64,000 nt of DNA from Flabesymbios commensalis. Taxonomy: Eukaryota; Annelida; Polychaeta; Terebellida; Flabelligeridae. Below, in pieces: positions 46,080-56,799 of this stretch (position 1 is its first letter; each line of letters begins with the position of its first letter). The position numbers and the translations under genes were made by a program. Location of the stretch: assembly GCA_964017125.1 (NCBI GenBank), contig OZ024902.1:106064560-106128559 (forward strand), written 5' to 3'. The notes beneath the pieces are model-generated. The model had not been told where the DNA came from. It saw nothing but the letters and a program-made list of their open reading frames with translations, and searched no databases.

Positions 46080-47124
46080 TCAATTAAGCGTCGCATGTGG
46101 AATCTGGCTCCATAAACACACTGTGATATCAAGTTTACTGTTTAAGCGGCCCACCAACTTCTGGATTTCAAGTTTTGTAATTTTCCTTTTGTTCATGTGA
46201 TATGATATCTGGTCCAGCACTTCGACTATTTTATTTTGTGGAATTTCTAATGTCATTTTTGCAGTGTCAAGAGTTATTCCGAGAAAGACCAAGCGTTGGC
46301 CCGGACCTTCCAGTTTAGAATAGTTGATATAATAATATAATATAATGACTTCTATAGCGCCAGTATCTCTCAACAATATTGAGACTCAATGGCGCTGATA
46401 TGAAAGCCAAGAGCCCGCAGTAGAGTGAGTAAAGTATTTAAGCCAGTCAAACATTTTCCCCGTGTATCAGAAACTATGAGAAAATCATCCAGGTATGCCA
46501 CAATGTCATAGCCCCTCGCGGCCATCATCGCTTTCACTGCTTGGCTTAACCGGTTAAATATCACGGGTGACCTCTTGCTTCCAAAGGGTAGACGAGTGGC
46601 CACCAGGTATGCAACCCTTTGAACACCCGAGAGGCGCCATTTAAGCCCAGTAGCCTTGTAGTTTGAAGGATTTATTTTGACAGATCTATAAGCATTTGCC
46701 AGGTCCACCTTGGCTAGAAAGGAACCCGGTTTAATAATGTCTAACAGTTACAGTATCCTTAATAGATTGATAGCTGAATTTCTCTGCAGAACAATAATCA
46801 TTCAGCGCCCTCTGACCTGCAGGCCGGCTAGCGTAATGGATAAGGCGTACATACAATTAAAGGCTTTTCATTCACTAACACATAACGTCCGTTGTCAATT
46901 TCTGTTCTAATTTGATCTTCCACCCGGGCCACCATGTCCTCACCAGTGGCTGATGTGTAATTTGCTATATCCACGGGTGTGTTAATCTTCTCACTGTCAA
47001 CAATGTCAAAACCGTTTTGAATGCCATATAATACAAATTCTCTGTCTGGATAGTCAAAGGGAATTTGTGACTGCCAAACGTGGAAATTTAGCGCCGCCTC
47101 TTTGAAGCCAGTCTTGCAAGCCAA
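46080..47124 (-). pseudogene. Reverse-transcriptase region of the DIRS-like fossil
   Basis: Recognised by MDLANAYRSVKI, LPFGSKRSPVIFNRL and VAYLDDFLIV, which are the RT blocks of the DIRS group, plus the following LGFHIS and LGITLDT stretches that lead into the RNase H region. The element is broken. Confidence 0.75.
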
Positions 47125-47135
47125 AGGTCGCTGAC

Positions 47136-48182
47136 CTAGGCGTTTTTTGACGCGTCACCGGAGAGGTTTGCGGGCGGTTGTACAGCTCTCACGTGGCGAT
47201 AGCGGCATTTTTCACCAAAATTACAGTATCCCCGTGACGTAAACATTCTGCAAATTTCACCAGTTTTCTGCTGGCTATTGTTGATCTCTCTTTTTGAGCT
47301 GTCATTTGCTCCTGGTGTCAAAGGGTTATGGTCCGTATGGCGACTCTTAGGCACCAGCGGCTGCAACTGCATGGTGGGTGATATCACTCCCCATAGCAAA
47401 TTATGTGCGGCTTGCATCTCACGGTACATATGGTCGAAGCTCAAAATGCTACTCCAGGTATACAAATCCGCGAAATCCTAGATCGTAACAGTATAGGATA
47501 AGTAATGGTCCGTTCGGTCGTCGGGCAAGCGACCAATCTGACGTAGGTGAGCCATAAGTCTCATATTGGCACTTGCCCATTCTGATAAGAAAATGCCAGC
47601 GTAAGGGTAGTCATCGTCTAATTTGACTAGCGATAACTGGTCCGAATCAGTAGCAGACGACAGCACCAGTTCTTTTTGCTTACTGATCCGACGCTTACGG
47701 GACCGCTCACTCAAAATTTGTGTTATGTGGACACCTTTGTTATTTTTAGATTTTACTGTCAGGTTCACGCGGGGATCAAAACCTGAGAACGAGGTGGTCT
47801 CAATATTTGGCCTACTGTTCTGGCTGGTCTTTTCTGGCGACGTAACATCTTTTAGTAGATTGTCCAGCAACTCACCGGAGGCCGAGATGTTTTCTGCCTG
47901 CTGCCTCAGGTTGTTTAGGGTTAAACCATTCATCCCTGTGGCGGCGTATCCTGTACTTAGACGTAGTCCAACTGGTGCACCTACATCCTCGGCATCATTA
48001 GCTGCCTCCACTGGAGTCGTAATCTTATCCATTGCATAAGGCTCATTTACCGCGGCCTCCAACAACTTAGTTTGTCCTAGTTGTAGGTTCAGCGACCGTA
48101 CATCACAAGGTTTCAGTAAAACCAATGTCCTCATCGTTGTGATGTCTTCCTGTCTGAGCAAAGCCGTGGCTTTGCGAGACAA
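47136..48182 (-). pseudogene. Gag-like region of the DIRS-like fossil
   Basis: The long N-terminal part has no motif I can name. The C-terminal part has a CCCH finger, CRMFTSRGYCNFGEKCRYRH, an RNA-binding type. Position before the reverse transcriptase supports a gag-like role. Confidence 0.55.
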
Positions 48183-48500
48183 ACCCGCATTATGTGCTCA
48201 TTCATCGAAATTGAACTGGACTAACTCAGTCTCCACATCAGGCTCGCTGTGATTGTCAGTCATACTCAAACGTAGCACATTAACAAAAAATAACAAAAAA
48301 AATTAAGTAGAATAAAATATAAGCACTGTGAACAACAAGTAAGAGCGTGCGCTGGTCGGTGCGGCATACAGACCAGAAGTGTCTGTCTGAGACTAAGGTA
48401 ACGTGTAACCTGATGCCAACAGGACACAAACGTACCAGGGAGTAACAGACCCCTAAAGTGCGTGTTGACAGATAAAAACCAGCCTCTGTACCCAGATCAC

Positions 48501-50277
48501 CCCGACGCCGCAGGTTGAGTGGGTTGCCATTCTAAATGAAAGTTAGCCGGGGCTAACTTTACACTTAAACTTGGAATAACGGCGGCATCTTGGATTCTAC
48601 CCACAATGCCAAGTCTATAGTGCTTTCTTGTCCCACCACTATGTCGGGCGTAGCATATCGGCCATCATGGGTTTGACTCACAATGCAATGTCTACGATTT
48701 TTTCTGGCCAGACTACTATGTCAGGCGTGCCTTAAAACCCTAATCACGAGTCTGCTACCTTTCAATCGAAAATTATATCATTTTAATGTTTGACCTTGGC
48801 CAAATGGCGGCCATCTTAGAAAATAACGGCCACCACTCTTTAGGTCTCACCACCCTAAATGAGCCAAAAACCAAGGGGGGGTTGGCTACTGACTGAAGAG
48901 TCCGTCATAAATTACTGCATTACTCGGTTGTTTCCGCTTCTGGTGAATTAAAAAAAGTACAGAAATGTTGCAATTGGGTGGATAATTTGCAAGCCCACAT
49001 TGTTCTCCCCATGCGTGACATCAGGTATACTGTGTGAGATCTTCGGATGGATACAGAGGGTGAGAAGGATTTGTGTCTTTTCTGGGAGTGGGCGTGACAG
49101 TATTTCGGAAGATCTGGGCAAAACCTACCATTTTACCAACAAGGGAGCGTAGCTCGAAACGCAGGAAGTTAGCATACCATTTTCGGACCTGTTTTTTAAA
49201 AAGGACAATTCAGGCTTTATTATGGTGTGTCACATTAGGGGGGTTAGGGACGGAAGTGGTGATTTCGGCCCTTAGAATGTTGGCATTATACATGCGTTTC
49301 AATGGGACTGGCATTTGGGGTGGTGAGACCTTAAGCTACTACTTTGAGTCTCCTATCATGATTTGCTGCAATGTCTATGAATATACCTTTAAAAAGATAC
49401 CACATACGTTTGGCCACCTTGAATGGTACCGACCAACCCCTGTCGCTGACGAACTACCGGTTCAACTTTATAACCATATTAAACAGTACCGGGAAGGCGG
49501 GTACTAATATATAACCAGTATTGCTTGGTAAGTAATGGCTCCAATAATCTTGCCAATACTATTCTCCGACGTTTCCCTGACTGACCCCAGCTTTTCCCTC
49601 ATTTCCAGGTAGAGTGCATCGTCATGATTCGCCGAGTAAACATTGTGAGCCCACCCGCATCCACAGCATGGTCAACGTCCACAGGATTGAAGTCCGCCGG
49701 AATGTAAATAGTTCAGTAAAGAAAAACGACCCAGCTGCTTTAAATTTGAATAAGAATGCACTCAAAATGTATGCTTAGACGTTTTATGCTTTTCAATCTT
49801 GAGGTGAATAATAAGAATACGTGGGAATCGTATATGCCTATTCCAGAATCGCAGCCTCTCCATGCTTTTGTTAAAACTACTCATTTATGTGTTCTATATA
49901 TTAAGTAGGCTTAAACAGCAACGACTATTGCCCCTCACACAAGCACGGAGCAATCGCGGTTCATGCACGTAGGTCTATATGTGTTTGGGAACATCCGCAG
50001 GTATCCTAGTCACATTCTGAAATGAATATCCCTGTGGGGCCCCGGAACTGCAAATTTAGATTTGAGAAAAATTTTGGAATGTTAAAAAGTCACGCTCGAA
50101 CTGAGGGCGGTAAAAAACACATGTGTCACATCCCAGTCAGCACCTCAGCGGTCATAAGTGGTTCACCTTATGCGTACGGGAAGCACCAAGGAAAGCAATG
50201 CAGGAGGCACGTAGGAGGCGCATTTTTTGTGGGGACCTTGACGAGTTCTTTAGTTATCAGGGTTATGTGCTGTGTTG
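48501..50277. other. No gene recognised
   Basis: The longest plus-strand frame (49073-49507, 144 codons) starts at GTG, has an early run without ATG and shows no domain. Otherwise mixed repeats with GGCGGCCAT words. Confidence 0.45.
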
Positions 50278-50447
50278 GGTGAAACGCAGTGACGTCACTC
50301 GGTGAAAGCAAGGTTATATAACACCCCCTCCCCCATACTTCATTCTGTGAAACGCAGTGACGTCACTCGGTGAAAACAAGATTAAAATATAAGAACCCTC
50401 CCCCATACATCATTGTATTAGCCAGCTCGGTGAGAACAAAGGAGGTC
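50278..50447 (+). promoter_or_regulatory. Duplicated CRE/TATA promoter-like module, copy 2
   Basis: GTGAAACGCAGTGACGTCACTC occurs twice (TGACGTCA at 50290 and 50358), with TTATATAA in unit one and CCCTCCCCCATAC after each, ending GTATTAGCCAGCTCGGTG.GAACAAAGGAGG. It repeats the 23632-23790 module in the same orientation. Promoter activity is inferred from the motifs; no gene directly downstream is recognised. Confidence 0.5.
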
Positions 50448-50734
50448 GAGGTCATTGAGTTTCACAGAGGGAGACTCCTGTGTCACGTCTGGCAGCGAGC
50501 GCATTTACTCCGGTTGATCTGTATGGAAGGGTATATCGGGGGGTATATATTGGTCAATATTTCTCGACTGGAAGCATTGCGTTACTGGCCCGGGTTACTG
50601 CTCAACTATTACTCTTGTTCGATAGGCCTACTGTTATCATAACTACTCGAAATATTTTTTAATACTGTTCAGCTATTTGTGATTTAATTCAATGCGTTTT
50701 TCAAAATCGCTTGATTATTGTTCAATACGTGCTG

Positions 50735-50845
50735 TACCATTGGTCACTACTTCGCCGTTTATTCGTGCTGTAGCATTGGTCACTACTTCGCCGTTTATTC
50801 GTGTTGTAGCATTGGTCACTACTTTGCCGTTTATTTCGGGTCACG
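50735..50845 (+). repeat. Three 36-bp direct repeats
   Basis: CATTGGTCACTACTTCGCCG...TTATTCGTGCTGTAG is repeated three times between 50740 and 50836; it keeps an open frame because 36 is a multiple of 3. Confidence 0.75.
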
Positions 50846-51209
50846 ACTCGACTTTCATGTCTGCTCAATACCGAAGTTTTAAGTCGACTCGACGTCTCGA
50901 CTCCATCGAGCGAGCTAATGCTGAACTGAATGGACTGTCACGCAGGAGGGGCGAGGGCTGTGGTGGTTGACGCTGTCTGCCTGTCACGCAGGAGTGGCGT
51001 TGGCTCTAGTGGTTAATGCTGTCCGCCTGTCACACAGGAAGGGCGTGGGTTCAGTGGCCCGCCTTTTATGCTTAGGGTTCTTTCTTCGCTTTCGGTATTC
51101 AGGTTTCAAAAAGGTAGAGGAACACGCAGCGCGTGGCCCTGGGCAAATTATCGTAGATACACTGGTTTCATACTTAACTCGACGAGACTATCAGTAACGT
51201 GATCACCTT

Positions 51210-51320
51210 GTCAGAATGACAGGGGAGAAACAATGAATTTCTCTGAATCACCGAAGTAGGATCTGCGCCTGCATGACTGACGAGGCAGTCAGGCGCTCTG
51301 TCAATGCGCCACGTCCATGG
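51210..51320 (-). mobile_element. SINE head fragment
   Basis: The minus strand reads GGACGTGGCGCATTGACAGAGCGC...GGCGCAGATCCTACTTC, then TTTCTCCCCTGTCATTCTGA. It matches the tRNA-like head and first body bases of the 15850-16170 SINE. Confidence 0.5.
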
Positions 51321-51379
51321 TATTTTGGTCTGACTTGCTCGACTTCTGGTTCCAATGTCGAATCGAGACGATTTTTAAA

Positions 51380-51505
51380 TGAATTATGAGTAATTTTTTA
51401 ACCGCTTGAAGTTGTGGGTCGCGGTAGCGAGACCCAACTTCAAGTGGGCCTAAGTGGAAATTGACATTTTATAATGTGGCGCTTTAAGGATTAACATGTT
51501 AACCC
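51380..51505. mobile_element. MITE-like hairpin element, copy 3 of 3
   Basis: AACCGCTTGAAGTTGTGGGT...CGCGGTAGCGAG...ACCCAACTTCAAGTGG forms a hairpin like copies 1 and 2 and keeps copy 1's right flank (AATGTGGCGCTTTAAGGATTAA). Confidence 0.6.
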
Positions 51506-52228
51506 TAATCATATCAGAGGGGTCGTTTCCAACCTCGGCGGTATTCAAAATACAAAGTTTATTCAGTTTTAAAAAAGGCATAAAAAAAAGTTTGTTCCAT
51601 TTTATTCCATCTTTCTAGGGGTATAAGTGAAACTGTAAATACTTATTTCACCTTGTTCGAAACTATAGGCGCTTGTTGAAATATAATAAAATACCTTTCC
51701 GACCCCAGTTGTAAATCATGCCTGTGTGAGTATACGGTTAAGTTTATCACACTGGTTACTTCCGCTTAGATATGGATTAGCTGTTTTCAAACCAATGATG
51801 TCACAGTAAACTTAGTGAAGTAGTAGTAATCGGGACAGCCCCTCCTGTGTGACAGGCGGGCAGTGGTAACCACTAGGGCCCACGCCCCTTCTGCGTGACA
51901 GGCTGGCAGTGTTAACCACCACAGCCCACGCTCCTCCTGTGTGACAGCTCATTCAGTTCGGCAGAAATTGCTCGCTATAGTTGGAGTCGAAAAGTCGAGT
52001 CCGACATGAAAACTTCGGTATTGCGCAGACATGAAAGTCCAATATATTATATCTAAAACAGGCCGAAAAATTATTATTTTTAATTAGATTTTAAAATAAT
52101 TCCAATCTAAAACCAAAAATAAAATGGTCGTATTTATGTTCAATGATAGAAGACTATACCAGTTCTCGTTTTGTTGGAATTTAAAAGTAGCCTACATCAA
52201 CGCGGTTACGTAAACTCTCTCAGAAAAC

Positions 52229-52237
52229 TATATAAAG
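52229..52237 (+). promoter_or_regulatory. TATA-like box upstream of the IL-17-like gene
   Basis: TATATAAAG lies about 360 bp before the proposed start, with the miniature element 52286-52393 between. A near-NF-kB word GGGTTTCCC is at 52427-52435. Both are weak single-motif calls. Confidence 0.25.
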
Positions 52238-52285
52238 TTAGTAGCTGGAGGAAATACAGCAACTAAACGTGTTATTCATCAGTTA

Positions 52286-52393
52286 CCCAGCAAACACGAC
52301 ACATCTACCTATTGTTTGACAATGCTGGCCCACCGTCTACGACGTTGGGCCAACATTGGTCAAACATTGGGCAGATGTTTCGTGTTTGCTGGG
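52286..52393. mobile_element. 108-bp miniature TIR element (CCCAGCAAACACGA...)
   Basis: The left end CCCAGCAAACACGA is the exact complement of the right end TCGTGTTTGCTGGG. The interior has GGCCCACCGTCTACGACG and GGGCCAACATTGG. It is the best preserved member of the family seen at 1349-1457 and lies about 200 bp before the start codon of the IL-17-like gene. Confidence 0.8.
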
Positions 52394-52595
52394 ATACGTC
52401 ACAGGTTTGTCCCTAATTACATTTTCGGGTTTCCCTAATCACTCCATCCTTCTCCACGACATCACTTCCGGCTGAGTGTTACTATTAAAACTTGTCTCTG
52501 ACGTGCCGTAGTCAGTATAGCGTGACATTCACGTCACGAGGCTAAAATAGTGGAGATCTGACACGACAAGCAACAACTGATTCAGCACTATAATC

Positions 52596-52631
52596 ATGTC
52601 TATTAGCATGATAACGGCATATTACTTTGAG
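52596..52631 (+). other. Proposed exon 1 of the IL-17-like gene
   Basis: Twelve codons from ATG to a phase-0 donor GAG/GTGAAT. It would give the start and first half of the signal peptide. The single acidic residue in that stretch is unusual for a signal peptide, so another first exon is possible. Confidence 0.45.
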
Positions 52632-53362
52632 GTGAATTTTTATTTAACTTTACTTATTTCAACGGTTGAAAAAATGAATTTTAATAGAATTTATTCAATC
52701 TAATGTAGGCCTAAACATAATTATATATATTAATATCTAAAAGAAAATGTCAATTGTCACTTTAAAATATATTTATTTGATCAGTTGGAAATACTATTAA
52801 AGAATGTTACAATTTATAGGTGCTGTTCTGTACTTCTGCACTTATGGGATTAAAAGATGTGGCTGGTCGACCAAATAAATTCACGAAGTATTTATACGAT
52901 GGAAAAGAATCAAGTGAAGCCTCGTGGATAGACAGCATTGAACAAAAAGATGTCTTATCATCATCTAACAGAAACAGCTCTGAAACATATACACCTAGAA
53001 TAATTCATACATTATATAAAATAAAGACAATACATAAAATAGTGACACAAGAAGAAGTTGAGAGCAGAATGTCTGAAATGACTCATCGCCAACTCTTGGA
53101 GGATAATAAATTTGTTCGTGGTTATTCGCTATGCAGAAGGCTGAAAACCAGGAGACGAAAAGTAGAGAGAGGAAACAAAATTATCAGTCCACTTTTGGAA
53201 GCTAATTGTAAAAAATCATGTAAAAAATGTGTTGAAGATGGCGGAGAATATCATCCTGTGTTGTACAATGTTCCCGTTTATGTGCGTTATGGTGGGCGAG
53301 ATGAGCGGATGTACAAGGCGGACACGCAGCTTGTAGCCGTGGATTGTGTATGTATCCCATAA
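52596..53362 (+). CDS. Interleukin-17-like secreted cytokine, two-exon model
   Basis: IL-17 cytokines are secreted cystine-knot dimers that act through IL-17 receptors in epithelial and immune defence. Exon 2 (52820-53362) ends with ISPLLEANCKKSCKKC, then EYHPVLYNVPVYVRY and LVAVDCVCIP-stop. These match the IL-17 signature PPVI.EA.C...GC, ..NSVP and V.VGCTCV.P; the usual GC is replaced by DC. Codons from a GTG, with a stop just before it, imply a splice site: ...ATAG/GTG. An upstream ATG at 52596 gives MSISMITAYYFE, ending at a GTGAAT donor (52632); the 188-bp intron keeps the frame. The predicted protein is about 192 residues, normal for the family, and starts with a hydrophobic stretch that could be a signal peptide. 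An NSS sequon and a basic stretch RRLKTRRRK are present. No second gene adjoins. Exon 1 is less certain than exon 2. Confidence 0.7.
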
Positions 53363-55440
53363 CCAAATAACGTTCCGATGCTTAACTCAGGTCAAAACAT
53401 ACCAAATAATACCAAATGGTTGATTTCCCTGTCATTACGTTGTCAATGCAGCGGATAATTGAGCAAACAAACTGCTGATGAGTCATTTTCAAATGGGATG
53501 TACCATAAGGAGTCGAGAATGTGCAGGCCAGCGATTCTCGTTCAGATTACTTGCCGTAATGTACGAGTAAGAATAATTAGATACATGTCAAGTGTGGTAT
53601 ATATAGCCTATATTTTATCATCCTGTCCTAGAACACTGTTGAAAGCAAGGTGGGTCCACCTCATCACTGCCTGAGATAGGATGGATTTGATAGGATCCCA
53701 CAGAATTAGTGTAGGCCTATCTGCAAAAATGATGCTCTATGCTTATCGTTCCCATTTTTCTTACGGATATCTCGAAACCCCCCTCGAACTTCTGAACCAT
53801 AGACTCAAGTTTCTCGAAATGCCGCAAAAAAATCACAGTTTGTACTTTGTGGCCTTGAAAACATTGGATTTTATCTACAGGTAAATTCTAGATAAAATGG
53901 CCTAAAACCCAATTACATACCATAGTTTCGCGGAGAAATTGCACATTTTGGACAGTTATTCAGTTATGGCAACCCGACAGCTTTCCAGAGTACACCAATC
54001 TACGGGTAGGACTACATGTACATGCCAGTGGTGGTTCAATGTAGGGGCTAATGTTGCATAGGCCAAGGTTGAACTAGCAAAGGCTGAATATTCTGTGTTT
54101 ACTGGTAGCATAGTGGCAGATCGACGACAGTCCAAAACGGGACATCACGTCAAGCTACTGTGTGATGGTTGGCGAACGTCGGCGGCTTTATGTCGTGTGT
54201 AATATAATATACACTCGAAAAAATCGTTTCAGTGACACCCGAGTTGCTAGTTGTCGTTTTTACACAGTTTACTGTGTACTTAAAATGGTGGTCAGTGTGA
54301 CAGGGTCTGTGGCGAAGCGAGTTGGGCAGACTGGTCACGCCGGGTACCTATAACGCACCGTGGATCAATTTGTCATCACATGTTGTTATGTTATTAAAAA
54401 AACTAAGAAACAGAAAAACGGCCTATATATCTGATTTAGTTAATCAAGACTTTTGATATATTTCTGAGTAAGCGTTTTTATGTTCTTAAAATACAAAGAC
54501 AAAAACAGGCCGGGATAACCAGATGACCCCGTGTACAACTCATCCGCAAAAAAGTACAAAATCTGATTTGGCTCGATAAACTATTTTTTTCACAAGTGGC
54601 TGCATATGGCCGCTAGAGCTCAAAATTCAGGATGGCTGTCTGTATCCATATTCATCAGGTGAATATCAAAATATTTGCCCGAGAAACATGTAAACATATA
54701 ACTATGTAAGTTATATGTTTTATTTAAATTTTGTCCCTGGAGTCCATTTCTAACATTATGTCTGCGATTTAATGTTATAATAAGATGTCAAGGTCACGAT
54801 CAAAGTCAAATTTAACCCAAAATAAGCACCATTTTCTTCTAATGAGGGCTAAGAGTAATTGTGTCGTGGAAAGAAAAAGACGTGTTTAAGGCCTGGAAGA
54901 AAATGATTCACCAAAGATCATGTATACAATTGAAGGCAAATTGATTGAAATACTCGCTAAAGAGCTGCATTAAACGTAATATAAGGAGTCAAACTAAGTT
55001 TACTTACTTTTTAGAATATACATGATTCATATTGCACCCTACTGTATAAAGCGAGTAATAGGCCTACATTGCGAATGTAATGCAAAAATAAGAATAAAAA
55101 ATACACTATTACCTTCTACATAACAATTATTTATTGGTCATTTACAGGTATAAATCATAGGTATTTTCATTGTTTTAGTCAAATACTAACCTTATGTAAA
55201 TACAACTTCTTGATACTGCCAGAAAAATTACAAAATATTTTGACCGTAACTTTTCAATAACCAGTACAGTTGTGTGATTTTTTTCGTACGATTTGAGTTT
55301 TAGATTTGACAGATTGATTGTTTTTCTGGTGGCCATTTTGACTTTTAATGGTAATTTCAGATTGTACCACACTTGCAAGCATGATCATGAAATGCTGCTC
55401 TTTTGAATAGATATATATATTTGTTTGTGAAATAGACACG
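53363..55440. other. No gene recognised
   Basis: Short open frames only (for example 53459-53674 and 53681-53884 plus). No domain or tRNA; probably holds the 3' untranslated region of the cytokine gene at its start, but no AATAAA is near the stop codon. Confidence 0.45.
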
Positions 55441-55690
55441 TGGATCAGAGGGCCCAGTAAACACACTGACTTGACTCACTGATGGTTTAATGGTGTATCA
55501 CCGCCTATGACGCTGGTCCAACATTAAAGCAACAATGAGTAGACGTTTTGTGTTTGATGGAATTGCAACTGTTATTTTAATTGTCAAATGTAGCCTTTAA
55601 AATATTAACACTGGCTATAGAAAACACCAAGCGCTGGTTCAATGTTGTGCCACCATCTGCGATACTGGCCCAGCATCGGAAAAGCCGTAG
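55441..55690. repeat. Direct repeat, first copy (with CCCAGCA-family interior)
   Basis: GACTTGACTC.CTG.TGGTTTAATG, AAAGCAACA.TG.GT(A/C)GACG, TTTAATTGTCAAATGTAGC and CCATCTGCGA.ACTGG recur at 56340-56585. The two copies flank a run of simple repeats. Confidence 0.6.
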
Positions 55691-55794
55691 AATAATAACT
55701 AGAAACGACTGTGCCTCACGTAACAGTAAAGTTTGGTCGTACATTTTACACTTTCTAAGAGGCCATTTGGGATTTTGCAACCAAATTGAAGATT

Positions 55795-56300
55795 CTGTTT
55801 CTCTCTCTTTTTCTGTTTCCCTTTGTCTCTTGTTTTTACTTTGTTATTCGTTCTATTGTATTTTGTACTATTGTACACTGTACTTTTGCACTTTGTACTA
55901 TTGTACTCTGTACTATTGTCCTATTGTACTTTGTATTATTTTACTTGGCAGCACTGACATTGTACTTCTGATGCTATTGTACTTTGTATTATTGAATTCT
56001 GTGCTATTGTACTTTGTATTATTGTACATTGTACAATTGTACTTTACTTTATTGTACTTTGTACTACAAGCACTTGCACATGCGCTTTTGTCCACTTGCG
56101 CACATCAGCACGTGCACACTTTTGTGCACTCTTGCGCACTTGCGAAAATACTTGTGCACTAGCACACTTGCGCACATAACTTGTGCACCTACGCACTTGC
56201 GCGAGTACTGGCGCATTTACGCACATGCAGACTTGGAAGTACAATTCTGGAAGTAGGAAGTACAAATTCGGAAGTAGGAAGTTCAATTTCGGAAGTAGTA
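55795..56300. repeat. Cluster of simple tandem repeats
   Basis: 55845-56070 repeats TTGTACTTTGTACTA, 56070-56220 repeats GCACTTGCGCACAT, and 56235-56300 repeats GGAAGTAGGAAGTACAATT. Open frames across them (55581-56162 plus) are repeat artefacts. Confidence 0.8.
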
Positions 56301-56339
56301 TGAAGAGATATATTTGTTTGTCAAAAGGGAAGGACATTC

Positions 56340-56590
56340 AGAGGGCCAAGTGTGAACAGAATGACTTGACTCTCTGTTGGTTTAATGTTCCATCACTATC
56401 GGAGATGCTGGCCTAACAATAAAGCAACATTGGGTCTACGTTTTATGTTTAATGGAATTACAACTGATTTTTTAATTGTCAAATGTAGCACCTAAAATGT
56501 TACTAGTATCCATAGTAAACACCCAAGGTTGGTTCAATGGTGGGCAAACGTCTGCAAGACTGGTCCAGCATTGAAACAGCTTTGGGCAAA
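56340..56590. repeat. Direct repeat, second copy
   Basis: About 900 bp after 55441-55690 and in the same orientation. Confidence 0.6.
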
Positions 56591-56799
56591 TGCAATTTAA
56601 TTATGAAATCTAGCATTTCAAGGATTAATAAGGCGACCCAGCCTGGACACACTGTCCGCAAATGAATGGATATCAGCCGACATGTAATGCTTTCACCCGT
56701 CATTCAAATCGCATGAAAATTACTCCCCCCTCGCCTTCAAATGCAATAATTAGTAGGGCCTATAATCTGTTTCTGTGTGTGATTATGGTACAACAAACA

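Larger units (their letters stand above)
44450..48500 (-). mobile_element. DIRS/PAT-like tyrosine-recombinase retroelement, broken
   Basis: A fossil on the minus strand. In order from the right it keeps a gag-like region, a CCCH zinc-finger segment, a reverse transcriptase with the DIRS-type YLDDFL box, an RNase H-like region and a tyrosine-recombinase-like region, which is the DIRS/PAT/Ngaro gene order and sets it apart from integrase-bearing LTR elements. The ends are estimated; terminal repeats were not established. It is clearly broken, with something like five or more disruptions and at least one small foreign insertion. All domains are recognisable, so it seems of moderate age. Confidence 0.7.
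50846..52042. mobile_element. Inverted-repeat element carrying tRNA-Asp-like tandem units
   Basis: The left arm 50850-51065 (GACTTTCATGTCTGCTCAAT, AATACCGAAGTTTTAA, GAACTGAATG, then CTGTCACGCAGGAGGGGCG units) returns reverse-complemented at 51838-52037. Each arm has three ~43-bp units of GTGG.CCTAGTGGTTA..CTG.CCGCCTGTCACGCAGGAGG, which resembles the D-arm to anticodon arm of tRNA-Asp. A SINE head (51210-51320) and a third copy of the hairpin MITE (51387-51500) lie inside. It looks like a foldback element made from SINE-like material. Confidence 0.6.

Noticed and set aside
49073-49507. 144-codon open frame with several Trp and Cys
   Set aside because: Begins at GTG, no recognisable domain, no visible splice or promoter context.
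55581-56162. 193-codon frame, Cys/Tyr/Leu-rich C-terminus
   Set aside because: The second half is the GTACTTT simple repeat; the first half is a miniature-element remnant.
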